A DNA stretch of 42,236 bases from Sphaerochaeta sp. (GTDB lineage Bacteria > Spirochaetota > Spirochaetia > Sphaerochaetales > Sphaerochaetaceae), in contig JAGYOG010000023.1 of the NCBI GenBank assembly GCA_018399495.1, positions 1 through 42,236 of the forward strand. Direction: 5' to 3'. Positions within the stretch are counted from its first letter, which is position 1. Every line of letters begins with the position of its first letter. The notes under the pieces were generated by a model that worked only from the letters and a program-made list of their open reading frames with translations, was not told the DNA's origin and did not search any database. Both the position numbers and the translations under genes were made by a program. Below, one piece after another: positions 33,432 to 41,984 of the stretch.

Positions 33432-33725
33432 ATGGCTAAATACCGTGACGAAGAAGATGAACTCGATGATGAGGAAGATCGTTATTTCAGTAGACTTGAA
33501 GATGAGGAAGATGCATATCTTGCCGACCTATTCGATGCTCCTGAGGTAATTGATTTTAGTGATGACGATGACGAAATGCTCGATGAAGATGATGAAGACG
33601 ACGATGAGTTACTGGAAGACGGGTTTATGGTTGATGGAGATGAATCTTTCGAGGATGAATTCTATGACGATATATACGATGTTTTCAATGAAACGGATTC
33701 CTTCGAGGAAGACGACTTTATCTGA
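33432..33725 (+). CDS. Extremely acidic 97-aa protein, unknown function
   Basis: Fifty of 97 residues are Asp or Glu and only four are Lys or Arg, spread over the whole chain with interspersed Phe, Tyr and Leu. There is no Cys, no signal peptide and no membrane segment. It is probably disordered or binds a basic partner or metal cations, but no family is recognised. The gene is clearly real: a good promoter, AAGGAG seven bases before the ATG (the longer frame from 33387 is not supported), and a near-perfect terminator directly after it. It is a monocistronic unit. Confidence 0.85.
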   Translation: MAKYRDEEDELDDEEDRYFSRLEDEEDAYLADLFDAPEVIDFSDDDDEMLDEDDEDDDELLEDGFMVDGDESFEDEFYDDIYDVFNETDSFEEDDFI

Positions 33726-33749
33726 TCCAAAGTGCCCTTTGAATCCTAT

Positions 33750-33776
33750 CTCCCCGGACTTTCCGGGGAGTTTTTT
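33750..33776 (+). terminator. Terminator of the acidic protein gene
   Basis: A perfect nine-pair stem CTCCCCGGA / TCCGGGGAG with loop CTT, then six T residues, about 25 bases after the stop codon. Confidence 0.92.
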
Positions 33777-33817
33777 CATACTTTACAGAAAAAACTCATG
33801 TTTCTACAGATAGATAC

Positions 33818-33846
33818 TTGCACTTCTCTTAGTTACTATGTATAGT
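33818..33846 (+). promoter_or_regulatory. Promoter of the first binding protein gene
   Basis: TTGCAC (33818-33823), a 17-base spacer and TATAGT (33841-33846), followed by AAGGAG before the ATG at 33872. Confidence 0.7.
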
Positions 33847-33871
33847 AACATCATCACGAAGGAGATTTCCC

Positions 33872-34888
33872 ATGAAACGAATCATTGTCCTGTTACTGAC
33901 GTTCTTGCTTATCGGAACATACTTGATTGCCCAACCAGCGAGCGAAACAACTCCCACATCGACGACAAAACCGACCTACACCATCGGGATTTCCAAACTG
34001 GTTAGTCACCCTGCCCTCGATGCCATTGAGCAGGGAATTATGGATCATCTTGAGTCTAGTGAATTCTCTGTTGCTTTTGACAACCAGAACTGCAACGGAG
34101 AAATAGCCACAGCAATCGCCATAGCACAAAAATTCAAGAGTGATAACAAGGATATCGTGGTAGGCATTGCAACTCCAGCAGCCCAGGCACTCGCCCAGAT
34201 CATCAAGGATAAACCAGTGGTGTTCGGTGCAATCACTGATCCGCTTGCAGCCGGATTGGTCGCTGACTATACCAGAACAGAAGAGACAAACATAGCAGGG
34301 GTCTCGGACCTGAACCCACTTGAGCTTCAACTCGAGACCTACTTCTCTATCGTCAAACCAAATACCCTTGGGATGATCTATACCAGCAGTGAAGCAAATG
34401 GTGTCGTGCAGATGGAGATGGCAAAAGATATCTGTGAAGCAAATGGAATCAAATTCGTGGCAGCAGCAATCAGTAACTCCAGCGAGGTAAAGATGGCTGC
34501 CCAGTCAATCATTGACCGGGTGGATGCCATGTACGTGGCTATCGACAACACAGTTGTCAGTGCTATCCCCAGTGTAAGTGAAGTCTGCATGAAAGCAGGG
34601 GTGCCGCTTTTCAATACTGACACCACCAGCAGTGAAAACATCGATTTCCTGATGAGCTGGGGGTTCAACTACTACACTGTCGGTGTGGAGACAGGAAAAG
34701 TAGTGGAGCAAATAATCAGAGGAGAAAACCCGAAGGATATAGGATCCATCTTCTTCGAGGATCCAGCACAGTTCGAACTCTGGTTCAACCTCGATACCGC
34801 TGAAACGCTTGGTATCACAATCGATGAAACGTTGCTCGCCAACGCGAAAGTACTCATCAAGGACGGAAAAAAACAGTTTCAACCATGA
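33872..34888 (+). CDS. ABC transporter substrate-binding protein, PF04392 (TrpX-like), copy 1
   Basis: A 338-residue periplasmic binding protein of the ABC_sub_bind group (TrpX-type). A signal peptide (MKRIIVLLLTFLLIG, then IAQPAS) lacks a lipobox Cys. Family features are I-G-I-S-K-L-V-x-H-P-A-L-D, the V-V-G-I-A-T-P-A-A-Q-A-L-A motif, V-V-F-G-A-I-T-D-P, and a second lobe with S-E-A-N-G and A-I-S-N-S-S-E-V. Ligands of the family include tryptophan/tyrosine and other small organics; this one is unknown. It is a close paralogue of the next gene. Confidence 0.9.
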   Translation: MKRIIVLLLTFLLIGTYLIAQPASETTPTSTTKPTYTIGISKLVSHPALDAIEQGIMDHLESSEFSVAFDNQNCNGEIATAIAIAQKFKSDNKDIVVGIATPAAQALAQIIKDKPVVFGAITDPLAAGLVADYTRTEETNIAGVSDLNPLELQLETYFSIVKPNTLGMIYTSSEANGVVQMEMAKDICEANGIKFVAAAISNSSEVKMAAQSIIDRVDAMYVAIDNTVVSAIPSVSEVCMKAGVPLFNTDTTSSENIDFLMSWGFNYYTVGVETGKVVEQIIRGENPKDIGSIFFEDPAQFELWFNLDTAETLGITIDETLLANAKVLIKDGKKQFQP

Positions 34889-34909
34889 CAATGACTCTCC
34901 TTTTAGTGT

Positions 34910-34939
34910 GGACCTGCCGATTCGGGGGCAGGTCCCTTT
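34910..34939 (+). terminator. Hairpin between the two binding protein genes
   Basis: A nine-pair stem GGACCTGCC / GGCAGGTCC with an eight-base loop, followed only by CTTTA. A weak terminator or mRNA-stabilising hairpin. Confidence 0.5.
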
Positions 34940-35071
34940 ATGCTAAATCTTGATAATACTTGTATATTATATGAATTATTATTCATTATTTTGTATATTC
35001 GGATTTACAAATCAAGAAATTCCAGCTATAGTTTTGCAAACGAAAAGGATTATCCGCTTGGAGGAATGATT

Positions 35072-36073
35072 ATGAAAAAATTACAGCGTCCGATGCTCAT
35101 CGCACTCTCTCTTTTGCTCTGTGTTGCCCTTCCACTCTTCAGTGCCGGGCAGGAAGAACAGACCGGTCCACAGCCATACAAGATTGGTATTTCCAAACTG
35201 GTCACCCATGCAGCCCTTGATGCAGCTGAGCAGGGAATAATGGATCATCTGGCAACTACTGACCTTCTGGTGACCTACGACCATCAGAATGCAAACGGCG
35301 ATATTTCAACCGCTTCCTCTATCGCTCAGAAGTTCAAGAGTGACAAGGTGGATGTGGCCGTCGGTATTGCTACTCCTGCAGCTCAGGCTCTTGCTCAAGT
35401 GTTCAACGAAAACTCTGGTGTTCCCGTAGTATTCAGTGCTGTCACCGACTCAACAGAGGCTGGCCTCGTGGCAGCAAACATTGCCGGAGTATCTGACAAG
35501 AACCCAGTCGAAGAACAGATCAAGCTCTTGATCGATATCACCGGTGCAAAGACAATCGGTAATATCTACGCTTCCGGTGAAGCTAATGGTGTGCTACTCA
35601 TGGAAATGGCAAAAGCTGCCTGTGAGAAATATGGAGTAGAATTTGTATCTGCCGCCATCTCAAACTCCAGTGAAGTAAAAATGGCTACCCAGTCCATCAT
35701 TGATCGCGTTGATGCCATATATATTGCCACAGACAACACGGTTATCAGTGCCGTTGCCTCAGTTAACGATGTTGCAAAGAAGGCTGGCAAGCCGCTGTTC
35801 AGTTCTGATGCAAGCGGTATCGATGGTTTGAACGTTTTGGTCAGCCTCGGCTTTGATTACTACAACATTGGTGTTGAAACCGGTAAGGTCGTGGAACAAA
35901 TTCTCAGAGGTACTGAAGCCGGAGACATTGGAACGGTCTATATTACCGATCCTACAAAATTCCAGCTGTGGTTCAATCTTGATGTAGCCGACGAGCTTGG
36001 GTATACTATTCCGCAGTCGCTGCAAGATGCCGCAGCGGTACTCATCAAGGATGGTGTGAAAATTACCCAGTAA
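35072..36073 (+). CDS. ABC transporter substrate-binding protein, PF04392 (TrpX-like), copy 2
   Basis: A 333-residue paralogue of the preceding gene, sharing I-G-I-S-K-L-V-T-H-A-A-L-D, G-I-A-T-P-A-A-Q-A-L-A, A-I-S-N-S-S-E-V-K-M-A and the late Y-Y-x-x-G-V-E-T-G-K-V-V-E-Q-I. The N-terminus (MKKLQRP, then a hydrophobic helix ending LFSAGQEE) is a signal peptide without an obvious lipobox Cys. The frame is open upstream to 34940, but GGAGG lies seven bases before the ATG at 35072, so I start there. It stands before the permease and ATPase and is probably the main binding protein of this importer. Confidence 0.92.
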   Translation: MKKLQRPMLIALSLLLCVALPLFSAGQEEQTGPQPYKIGISKLVTHAALDAAEQGIMDHLATTDLLVTYDHQNANGDISTASSIAQKFKSDKVDVAVGIATPAAQALAQVFNENSGVPVVFSAVTDSTEAGLVAANIAGVSDKNPVEEQIKLLIDITGAKTIGNIYASGEANGVLLMEMAKAACEKYGVEFVSAAISNSSEVKMATQSIIDRVDAIYIATDNTVISAVASVNDVAKKAGKPLFSSDASGIDGLNVLVSLGFDYYNIGVETGKVVEQILRGTEAGDIGTVYITDPTKFQLWFNLDVADELGYTIPQSLQDAAAVLIKDGVKITQ

Positions 36074-36089
36074 CTGGGTTGATTGTAAT

Positions 36090-36123
36090 CCCGCCGGGCT
36101 TGTATTGAGCCGGCGGGTTTTTT
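36090..36123 (+). terminator. Strong terminator inside the importer operon
   Basis: CCCGCCGG pairs with CCGGCGGG (extended by GCT/AGC), followed by six T. It lies between binding protein copy 2 and the permease and would leave more binding protein than permease mRNA. Confidence 0.88.
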
Positions 36124-36141
36124 CTGTGTAAGGGGTACTAC

Positions 36142-37095
36142 ATGCTTGAAGGAATTTTTGTTGATGGCCTGATCTTTTCCCTCATGGTCATTGGAATCTT
36201 AATCTCATATCGAATTCTCGATATAGCCGACCTAACCTGTGATGGATCAGTTGCCACCGGGGCAGCAGTTGCGACAATGGCCATTGTCGCTGGCCTTCCC
36301 ATTTTTGTTGCGTTGTTGCTTTCATTCCTCGCAGGAGTAGTCGCAGGCATGGTTACTGCCGCTATCCATAATAAATTAAAGATTCCTGGTTTGCTTGCAG
36401 GTATCCTTACCATGACCATGCTGTACTCAATTAACCTGAGGATATTGGGTAATAAGGCAAACGTCCCCTTGCTTCGCGTTGAAACCTTGTATTCCAAGCT
36501 CCCCGAGGCGTTCCAGTTCCTTTCCCCTGAATGGGCAAGCTTGGTGGGTACCCTTCTGGTAGTGCTCTTTGTGAAGGTTCTTATTGATATCTTTTTCCGT
36601 ACCGATCTAGGTGTCTCACTTGGAGCATTGGGAGGCAACGAGCAGATGGTCATAAGCCAAGGCATAAACCCCGAGGTATTGAAGCTGATCGGCCTTGGGC
36701 TTTCCAATGGCTTGATCGCTCTCTCAGGCGGCCTGCTCGCACAGTATCAGGGCTTTGCTGATGCAAACCTGGGAATCGGTATGGTCGTCCAGGGACTGGC
36801 GGCAATCATGCTTGGCGAGTTCCTCTTCTCCACAAACCGAATATCACTGTTGACCCTCCGTGCTATCTTCGGAGCCATTATTTATAAAGCGTTGATGTTC
36901 TTCGGCCGGAAGTACGGCTACTTGGTCAACATAACCCCGAACGACTTTAAACTGCTTACAGGTATTTTGGTCATCGTCAGCTTGTTTGTTGCCCAGACCC
37001 GCAACGCTGCCAGCACTGCCGGGGCAAAAAAGAAAGCCATTGCACGCTCCCAGGCTAAAAACATGAGCGACAAGGAGGATGCAACCAATGCTTGA
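36142..37095 (+). CDS. ABC transporter permease, TrpY-like
   Basis: A 317-residue permease of the BPD_transp_2 (branched-chain/TrpY-like) group with about eight to nine hydrophobic helices. Typical segments include S-Y-R-I-L-D-I-A-D-L-T-C-D-G-S near the N-terminus, A-A-I-H-N-K-L-K-I-P-G-L-L-A-G, and D-L-G-V-S-L-G-A-L-G-G-N in the coupling loop. The C-terminus is a Lys/Ala-rich cytoplasmic tail. Its stop overlaps the ATPase start by eight bases, showing translational coupling. Confidence 0.9.
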   Translation: MLEGIFVDGLIFSLMVIGILISYRILDIADLTCDGSVATGAAVATMAIVAGLPIFVALLLSFLAGVVAGMVTAAIHNKLKIPGLLAGILTMTMLYSINLRILGNKANVPLLRVETLYSKLPEAFQFLSPEWASLVGTLLVVLFVKVLIDIFFRTDLGVSLGALGGNEQMVISQGINPEVLKLIGLGLSNGLIALSGGLLAQYQGFADANLGIGMVVQGLAAIMLGEFLFSTNRISLLTLRAIFGAIIYKALMFFGRKYGYLVNITPNDFKLLTGILVIVSLFVAQTRNAASTAGAKKKAIARSQAKNMSDKEDATNA

Positions 37096-37876
37096 TCTCA
37101 GTAATATCACCAAAGTATTCTACCCCGGAACCGTTAATGAAAAGACTGCGTTGGAAAACATCAATCTCCATGTCAATAAAGGGGACATCATCTGTGTCAT
37201 TGGCTCAAACGGCAGCGGCAAATCCACCCTTTTCAATTTGATCAGTGGAACCTATCCTGTCACCAATGGAAAGATAATCTTTGATGAGGTGGATATCACC
37301 AGCAGTCCAGAATATCGTAGGGCGATGACCATAGGCCGTATTTTCCAGGACCCTACCAAGGGAACTGCAGCAAATATGTCCATTGAGGACAACATGATCA
37401 CGGCAATGACAAAAGGAATGAAGGGCCTACAAATAAGCTTGAACAATGAAAAGCGTGAATTATTTAGTCAACTGCTCGAACCCATTGGAATGGAAAACCG
37501 ACTTAAAGACAACGTTGGGCTACTCAGTGGTGGACAAAGACAAGCTCTTACTTTGCTTATGACGGTTATGAGTAAACCAAAAATGCTTTTACTCGATGAA
37601 CATACTGCTGCCCTCGACCCTAGGAATGCACAAATTGTCATGGGTTTGACCGAGCGATATATCAAGGAATATGATCTTACTGCTCTAATGGTCACTCATA
37701 ACATGCAGTTTGCCATCGACTTCGGCAATCGTCTGATCATGATGGATGAAGGGTCAATCATCCTCGATGTTTCGGGTGAACAGAAATCAAGCCTGACCGT
37801 AGAAGAACTGGTACGCAGATTCAAAAACCTTCGCAAGAAAAACTTTGACAATGACGAAGGACTGCTAACTGATTGA
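37088..37876 (+). CDS. ABC transporter ATP-binding protein, TrpZ-like
   Basis: A 262-residue ABC ATPase serving the permease just upstream. Walker A is G-S-N-G-S-G-K-S-T near residue 37, the Q-loop lies in R-I-F-Q-D-P-T, the signature is L-S-G-G-Q-R-Q-A near 142, Walker B L-L-L-D-E-H-T near 163 and the switch His in V-T-H-N. Walker B has His after Glu (DEHTAALDP), as is common in this family. An in-frame ATG at 37079 touches the AAGGAGG itself; the ATG at 37088, nine bases after it, is preferred. Confidence 0.92.
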   Translation: MLDLSNITKVFYPGTVNEKTALENINLHVNKGDIICVIGSNGSGKSTLFNLISGTYPVTNGKIIFDEVDITSSPEYRRAMTIGRIFQDPTKGTAANMSIEDNMITAMTKGMKGLQISLNNEKRELFSQLLEPIGMENRLKDNVGLLSGGQRQALTLLMTVMSKPKMLLLDEHTAALDPRNAQIVMGLTERYIKEYDLTALMVTHNMQFAIDFGNRLIMMDEGSIILDVSGEQKSSLTVEELVRRFKNLRKKNFDNDEGLLTD

Positions 37877-37931
37877 TAGGTTGTAAGCGCTGTCTTCTTT
37901 ACTTTACCAAAAAGGGGCATGAGGTAGTATT

Positions 37932-39293
37932 GTGAAACCCACCCTTCAGGATACGGCGATGGAGCCTATGTTCTCCCGCCGTTTTCTGTATACCCTTATC
38001 ATTCCCCTTATCATCGAGCAGGTGCTCATGGTCTCCATAGGGATGGCCGACACCGTCATGATTGCCTCCGCCGGTGAAAGTGCTGTCAGCGCCATCAGCC
38101 TGGTTGATTCCATTACCATCCTGATAGTCCAACTATTTGCCGCATTCGCAACTGGGGGGGCAGTTGTCGCGAGCCAATATCTTGGAAGAAAGGACTATGC
38201 GTCTGCAAATGCGGCAGCCAAACAATTGATATTGCTTTCTATCATCGTATCTGTTGTTTTCCTGCTTCTCTGTATGCCGTTCAGAAGACAGCTCATCAGC
38301 TTTGTCTTTGGATCCATTGAGACCTCGGTGCTCGAAGGCGGGGCAACCTACTTCATTTATATCCTCCTCTCTCTTCCCTTTCTCGCCACCTACAACGCAT
38401 CAGCCGCTTTGTTCCGATCTATGGGAAACAGCAAGATCTCACTGAGAGTGAGTCTTGTCATGAATCTGGTGAATATTATAGGAAATGCCTACTTTATCTT
38501 CGGCCTGCATCTAGGAGTAATCGGAGCAGGACTAGGAACACTGCTCAGCCGTATAATAGGTAGTGCAATCATCCTAGCATTGCTGACTAATCCCTCCAAC
38601 CAGATATCAGTACGAAACTATCGCCACTGGTCCCTGCGCTGGGAGATGATCAAACGAATCTTGCATATCGGTATCCCCAACGGGATTGAGGGAAGCGTAT
38701 TCCACATCGGAAAATTACTCGTTCAAGGGTTTATTGCTGCTTTTGGTACCGCATCCATCGCTGCCAATGCAATTGCCAATTCGGTTTCTTCCTTCGTTAT
38801 TATCCCAGGAGGGGCCATCGGCTTGGCCTCGATCACTGTTATTGGCCAGGCAGTTGGAGCAAAACGGTCCGACCAGGCAATCTTCTATGGGAAAAGGCTT
38901 CTCTTGGTTGCCTACCTTGCCATAATAGCTTTGGCAATCCCGGTCTTTATCTTCGCGCCCCAGATTGTGATGATCTTCAATCTCTCAGCTGAAGCGACTG
39001 AACTTGCATACAATGTTATCCGCTCTGCCATGATCTTCAGCTCAATACTTTGGCCAACTGCATTCTTACTGCCCAATTTTCTGAGGGCTGCAGGAGATGC
39101 AAAGTTCACCATGGTTGTATCGATGGTGAGCATGTGGGCAAGCAGGGTTGGCATGAGCTACCTTCTGGCAATAGTACTAGGGTGGGGCATCTACGGAGTA
39201 TGGTTTGGAATGTATATTGATTGGATTTTCCGAAGTACCTGTTTCATCACCCGCTTTGCCCGTGGGAAGTGGAAAACCAAGCGCGTAATCTGA
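37932..39293 (+). CDS. MATE family efflux transporter
   Basis: A 453-residue protein with about twelve membrane helices, of the MATE (multidrug and toxic compound extrusion) family, exporting organic cations or other compounds against Na+ or H+. Helix 1 has P-L-I-I-E-Q-V-L-M and the D-T-V-M-I-A pattern; the internal repeat is seen with G-I-P-N-G-I-E-G and G-A-I-G-L-A-S-I-T-V-I-G-Q. The start is GTG with GAGGT upstream. It lies 55 bases after the ATPase gene and might be co-transcribed. No terminator is clear after it. Confidence 0.92.
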   Translation: MKPTLQDTAMEPMFSRRFLYTLIIPLIIEQVLMVSIGMADTVMIASAGESAVSAISLVDSITILIVQLFAAFATGGAVVASQYLGRKDYASANAAAKQLILLSIIVSVVFLLLCMPFRRQLISFVFGSIETSVLEGGATYFIYILLSLPFLATYNASAALFRSMGNSKISLRVSLVMNLVNIIGNAYFIFGLHLGVIGAGLGTLLSRIIGSAIILALLTNPSNQISVRNYRHWSLRWEMIKRILHIGIPNGIEGSVFHIGKLLVQGFIAAFGTASIAANAIANSVSSFVIIPGGAIGLASITVIGQAVGAKRSDQAIFYGKRLLLVAYLAIIALAIPVFIFAPQIVMIFNLSAEATELAYNVIRSAMIFSSILWPTAFLLPNFLRAAGDAKFTMVVSMVSMWASRVGMSYLLAIVLGWGIYGVWFGMYIDWIFRSTCFITRFARGKWKTKRVI

Positions 39294-39834
39294 TACATCA
39301 CTGCAAAATGTTCTCAAAAACTTTGTATAAATAGTATTTTTCTCTGTAAACCGAAAATTGATTTTTCCTCCTACCTTAAATATCATGGGTAAATCCGGTC
39401 AATTTATAGCTAGATTTTGTTGTTTCCATCGCTGATTCCGGTCGGAAACAAGCCGTTAACCTTACTATAAATTGCATGATGGGCAAAGTGAAAAGTTTGT
39501 ACTTCATTGATGATCAAGAGGAAGGGCAGGAAGTAATGAAGAGCTGTTGGAAACATTGTGAGAGTATCACATGCCTTGATCGGATGTTGTGGTATCTAGG
39601 CAACTTAGGATATAACGCATAACGAATTACAGACAGCAATAAACCGAAAGGATGGCTATTCTCCTGTACTTGAGTGGGGGAGACGGTACTGTTTCCCTAT
39701 AGAAGGAATTCTTTGAGAATCCCACCAGACAAGAGGCTTCCATTCCTTGTTCAGGGATCCTCTCCCTGGGCTTACCCCATTGAACCATAGGTTCACCCAT
39801 ATAGGAAAAAATCATTTAAAGAAAGAGAGGTTCC
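39294..39834 (+). other. Non-coding, possibly degraded region before the truncated permease
   Basis: About 540 bases without a recognisable gene. Near 39421-39449 there are nested inverted repeats (GTTTCC with GGAAAC, and TTCCG-GT-CGGAA), a possible operator. A TATAAA at about 39466-39471 precedes a 48-codon frame. From about 39640 to 39790 the sequence is GC-richer and has stop codons in all forward frames, looking like decayed coding DNA or the end of a mobile element. The boundary with the permease homology lies near 39820. Confidence 0.4.
39476..39622 (+). CDS. Possible small protein, 48 aa
   Basis: An ATG-ATG frame ending at TAA 39620-39622. The product has three Cys, an acidic D-D-Q-E-E-G-Q-E stretch and a hydrophobic C-terminus (RMLWYLGNLGYNA). 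No Shine-Dalgarno is seen, but a TATAAA box is just upstream. It may be a chance frame in a decayed region. Confidence 0.2.
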   Translation: MMGKVKSLYFIDDQEEGQEVMKSCWKHCESITCLDRMLWYLGNLGYNA

Positions 39835-39882
39835 CTGTTTGTACCTGCAAATATCTCGAACCTTATCAGCCAGAACTCCTAT

Positions 39883-40902
39883 GTGGTTATTCTGGCCACA
39901 GGAATGTTGCTTTGTATCCTTACCGGTGGAAACATTGACCTCTCAGTCGGATCTGTTGTTGCCTTGGTCGGTGCCTTGGCTGGAACATTGATAGTGAACC
40001 TCGGTTGGAATATATATTTCTCCATATTTGTATGTCTGCTCACTGGATTGGCAATCGGGGCATGGCAAGGGTTTTGGATTGCCTATGTACGCATCCCTCC
40101 CTTCATTACCACCCTGGCTGGAATGCTTCTGTGGAGAGGTGTTGCACTGCTTATCCTCAATGGGCTGACCATCTCCCCCTTTCCTGAAGAATACCTCCGC
40201 TATTTCAATAGTTACCTGCCCAATACAGACGATAAGGCAAAGATATTTGCTCTCACCTTCATCCTAGGTGTAATCATCTGCTTGATTGTAATTGCCTATA
40301 CCCTGTTCAATCGCCAAACCAAGAAGAAAAAAGGGTATCAGATTGAACCATTGGCATTTACTATAGTACGAATCATTTTCCTTTCAACCGCCATTCTCTT
40401 GATAGCAAGCTTGCTTGGCCAACATAAGGGAATTCCTGTTGTCCTGATCCTTCTTGCGGTAATCGTACTGGGATACAGTTACTTTACCTCCCGCAGTGTC
40501 CCAGGAAGACATCTCTACGCATTGGGGGGCAACGAGAAGGCAGCAAAACTCTCAGGTATCAACACCAATCGCGTACTCTTCTTTGCCTACGCAAATATGG
40601 GCTTCCTGGCCGGAGTAGCAGCTCTGGTGGGAGTTGCCCGCTTCAACTCTGCAGCTCCTACAGCAGGTACGAACTATGAGCTCGATGCCATTGGTGCATG
40701 TTTCATAGGAGGAGCCTCTGCATACGGTGGAACAGGTACCGTTGGAGGAGCAATTATCGGGGCAATCTTCATGGGTGTACTGAACAACGGTATGTCGATC
40801 CTTGGGATTGATGCGAACTGGCAAAAAGCAGTCAAGGGTATCGTTGTCCTTGCTGCGGTGGTATTTGATGTTTTAAGCAAAAAACGGGTAAAATCCAGCT
40901 GA
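39883..40902 (+). CDS. Sugar ABC transporter permease (XylH/GguB/MmsB-like), 5'-truncated
   Basis: A permease of the multiple-monosaccharide/xylose family. The first in-frame GTG (39883) begins inside what should be the second conserved segment, I-L-A-T-G-M-x-x-x-I-L-T-G-G-N-I-D-L-S-V-G-S. Homology clearly continues upstream in frame (G-S-L-F-V-P-A-N-I-S-N-L-I-S-Q-N-S-Y) to an in-frame TAA at 39817-39819, but the first membrane helix and N-terminal tail, about 35-45 residues, are missing. A CTG at 39835 stands four bases after GAGAGG and might serve as start. The rest is complete, including R-S-V-P-G-R-H-L-Y-A-L-G-G-N-E and the G-G-x-x-x-Y-G-G-T-G-T-V-G-G-A motif. The usual ATPase and binding-protein partners are absent, so it may be a non-functional remnant. 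Confidence 0.8.
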   Translation: MVILATGMLLCILTGGNIDLSVGSVVALVGALAGTLIVNLGWNIYFSIFVCLLTGLAIGAWQGFWIAYVRIPPFITTLAGMLLWRGVALLILNGLTISPFPEEYLRYFNSYLPNTDDKAKIFALTFILGVIICLIVIAYTLFNRQTKKKKGYQIEPLAFTIVRIIFLSTAILLIASLLGQHKGIPVVLILLAVIVLGYSYFTSRSVPGRHLYALGGNEKAAKLSGINTNRVLFFAYANMGFLAGVAALVGVARFNSAAPTAGTNYELDAIGACFIGGASAYGGTGTVGGAIIGAIFMGVLNNGMSILGIDANWQKAVKGIVVLAAVVFDVLSKKRVKSS

Positions 40903-40954
40903 GGACACCTGCACAGGCAACGTTGTCAGCATATCCTCATGCAAAAGGACTACC

Positions 40955-41959
40955 ATGGCTGTTACAATTAGAGATATCGCAAAAGAAGCAGGAGTATCCA
41001 GAGGTACCGTCGATCGGGTTCTCCATAACCGCAAAGGGGTGAATGAAGCGGTTGCCAAACGAGTACAGGCTATCGCTGATGATATGGGATTCACCCCAAA
41101 TCTTGCAGGAAAAGTACTTGCAAGAAGAAAACAACCGCTGAGAATTGGATGTCTTTTGCCCAGTATTGGGAACCCATTCTTTGATGATGTCATCGCAGGA
41201 TTTCGTCAAGCAGAACGTGAATTGAGTGACTTCGGAGTAATCCTTGACATAACCCAGATCAAATCATTCGACCTCGATGTACACCTAAAAGAACTCAAGC
41301 ATCTGGAAGCAAAACACTATGATGGAGTATGCGTAACAACCCTTGATGTCCAACCAGTAATGAATGCTATAGACAGGATTGCTGAAAGCGGTACCACTGT
41401 GGTGACAGTTAACACTGACATAGGCAGTTCGCACCGTCTCTTTTATGTGGGACCTGACTACTATCTGGAAGGTAAAACGGCGAGTGGACTCTTGCAGTTA
41501 TGTGGGAAAACACAAAAACGTATTCTCATCGTTACCGGTTCCTTCAACATGAAAGGCCACCAGGAGCGTATCAGGGGATTCATTGAAGGGTTAGAAGAAC
41601 ATAGGGCAGACTATATTGTGGTGGACACAGTAGAGAGTCTTGATGATGACACCATCGGCTATGAGCGAACCCGTACCTGCCTGGAACAGCATGAAGATAT
41701 CAACTGCATCTATCTGACTGCTGCTGGTGTGCACGGAGCATGTCAGGCGGTCAAGGACCTTGGCAGGCAGAATTCGCTTAGAGTATTCAGTTTTGATGAT
41801 GTTCCAATAACCAGGTCGCTGGTAAAAGAAGGGATCATAACGTTCACCCTCTGCCAGCAACCTAAGAGGCAGGGCTATGATGCCATACAGAAGCTGTTCA
41901 ACCACTTGATGAACCAGCAGGACCCCATAGTAGTTGATATGATTCCCTTACAAGGATAG
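40955..41959 (+). CDS. LacI-family transcriptional regulator
   Basis: A 334-residue repressor. The N-terminal helix-turn-helix reads T-I-R-D-I-A-K-E-A-G-V-S-R-G-T-V-D-R-V-L, with a hinge near residue 50-60. A periplasmic-binding-protein-like effector domain follows (I-G-C-L-L-P-S-I-G-N-P-F-F, V-N-T-D, Y-V-G-P-D-Y, G-S-F-N-M-K-G-H-Q-E-R-I-R-G-F). AAAGGA lies before the ATG. It probably regulated the sugar permease genes upstream. The C-terminus stops at D-M-I-P-L-Q-G; relatives usually continue for about eight more residues ending in E-N-[IL], so the last codons may have been replaced by the inserted DNA that follows. Confidence 0.9.
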   Translation: MAVTIRDIAKEAGVSRGTVDRVLHNRKGVNEAVAKRVQAIADDMGFTPNLAGKVLARRKQPLRIGCLLPSIGNPFFDDVIAGFRQAERELSDFGVILDITQIKSFDLDVHLKELKHLEAKHYDGVCVTTLDVQPVMNAIDRIAESGTTVVTVNTDIGSSHRLFYVGPDYYLEGKTASGLLQLCGKTQKRILIVTGSFNMKGHQERIRGFIEGLEEHRADYIVVDTVESLDDDTIGYERTRTCLEQHEDINCIYLTAAGVHGACQAVKDLGRQNSLRVFSFDDVPITRSLVKEGIITFTLCQQPKRQGYDAIQKLFNHLMNQQDPIVVDMIPLQG

Positions 41960-41984
41960 CAGAATGCAGTTATTTGATGTACTC

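Noticed and set aside
36138-36707. 189-codon minus-strand frame
   Set aside because: Antisense to the TrpY-like permease; Ser/Thr/Arg-rich shadow of a hydrophobic gene.
39627-39815. 62-codon minus-strand frame and a possible TnpB-type element right end
   Set aside because: No transposase motif can be read in any frame, and the hairpin expected of an IS200/IS605 right end is missing.
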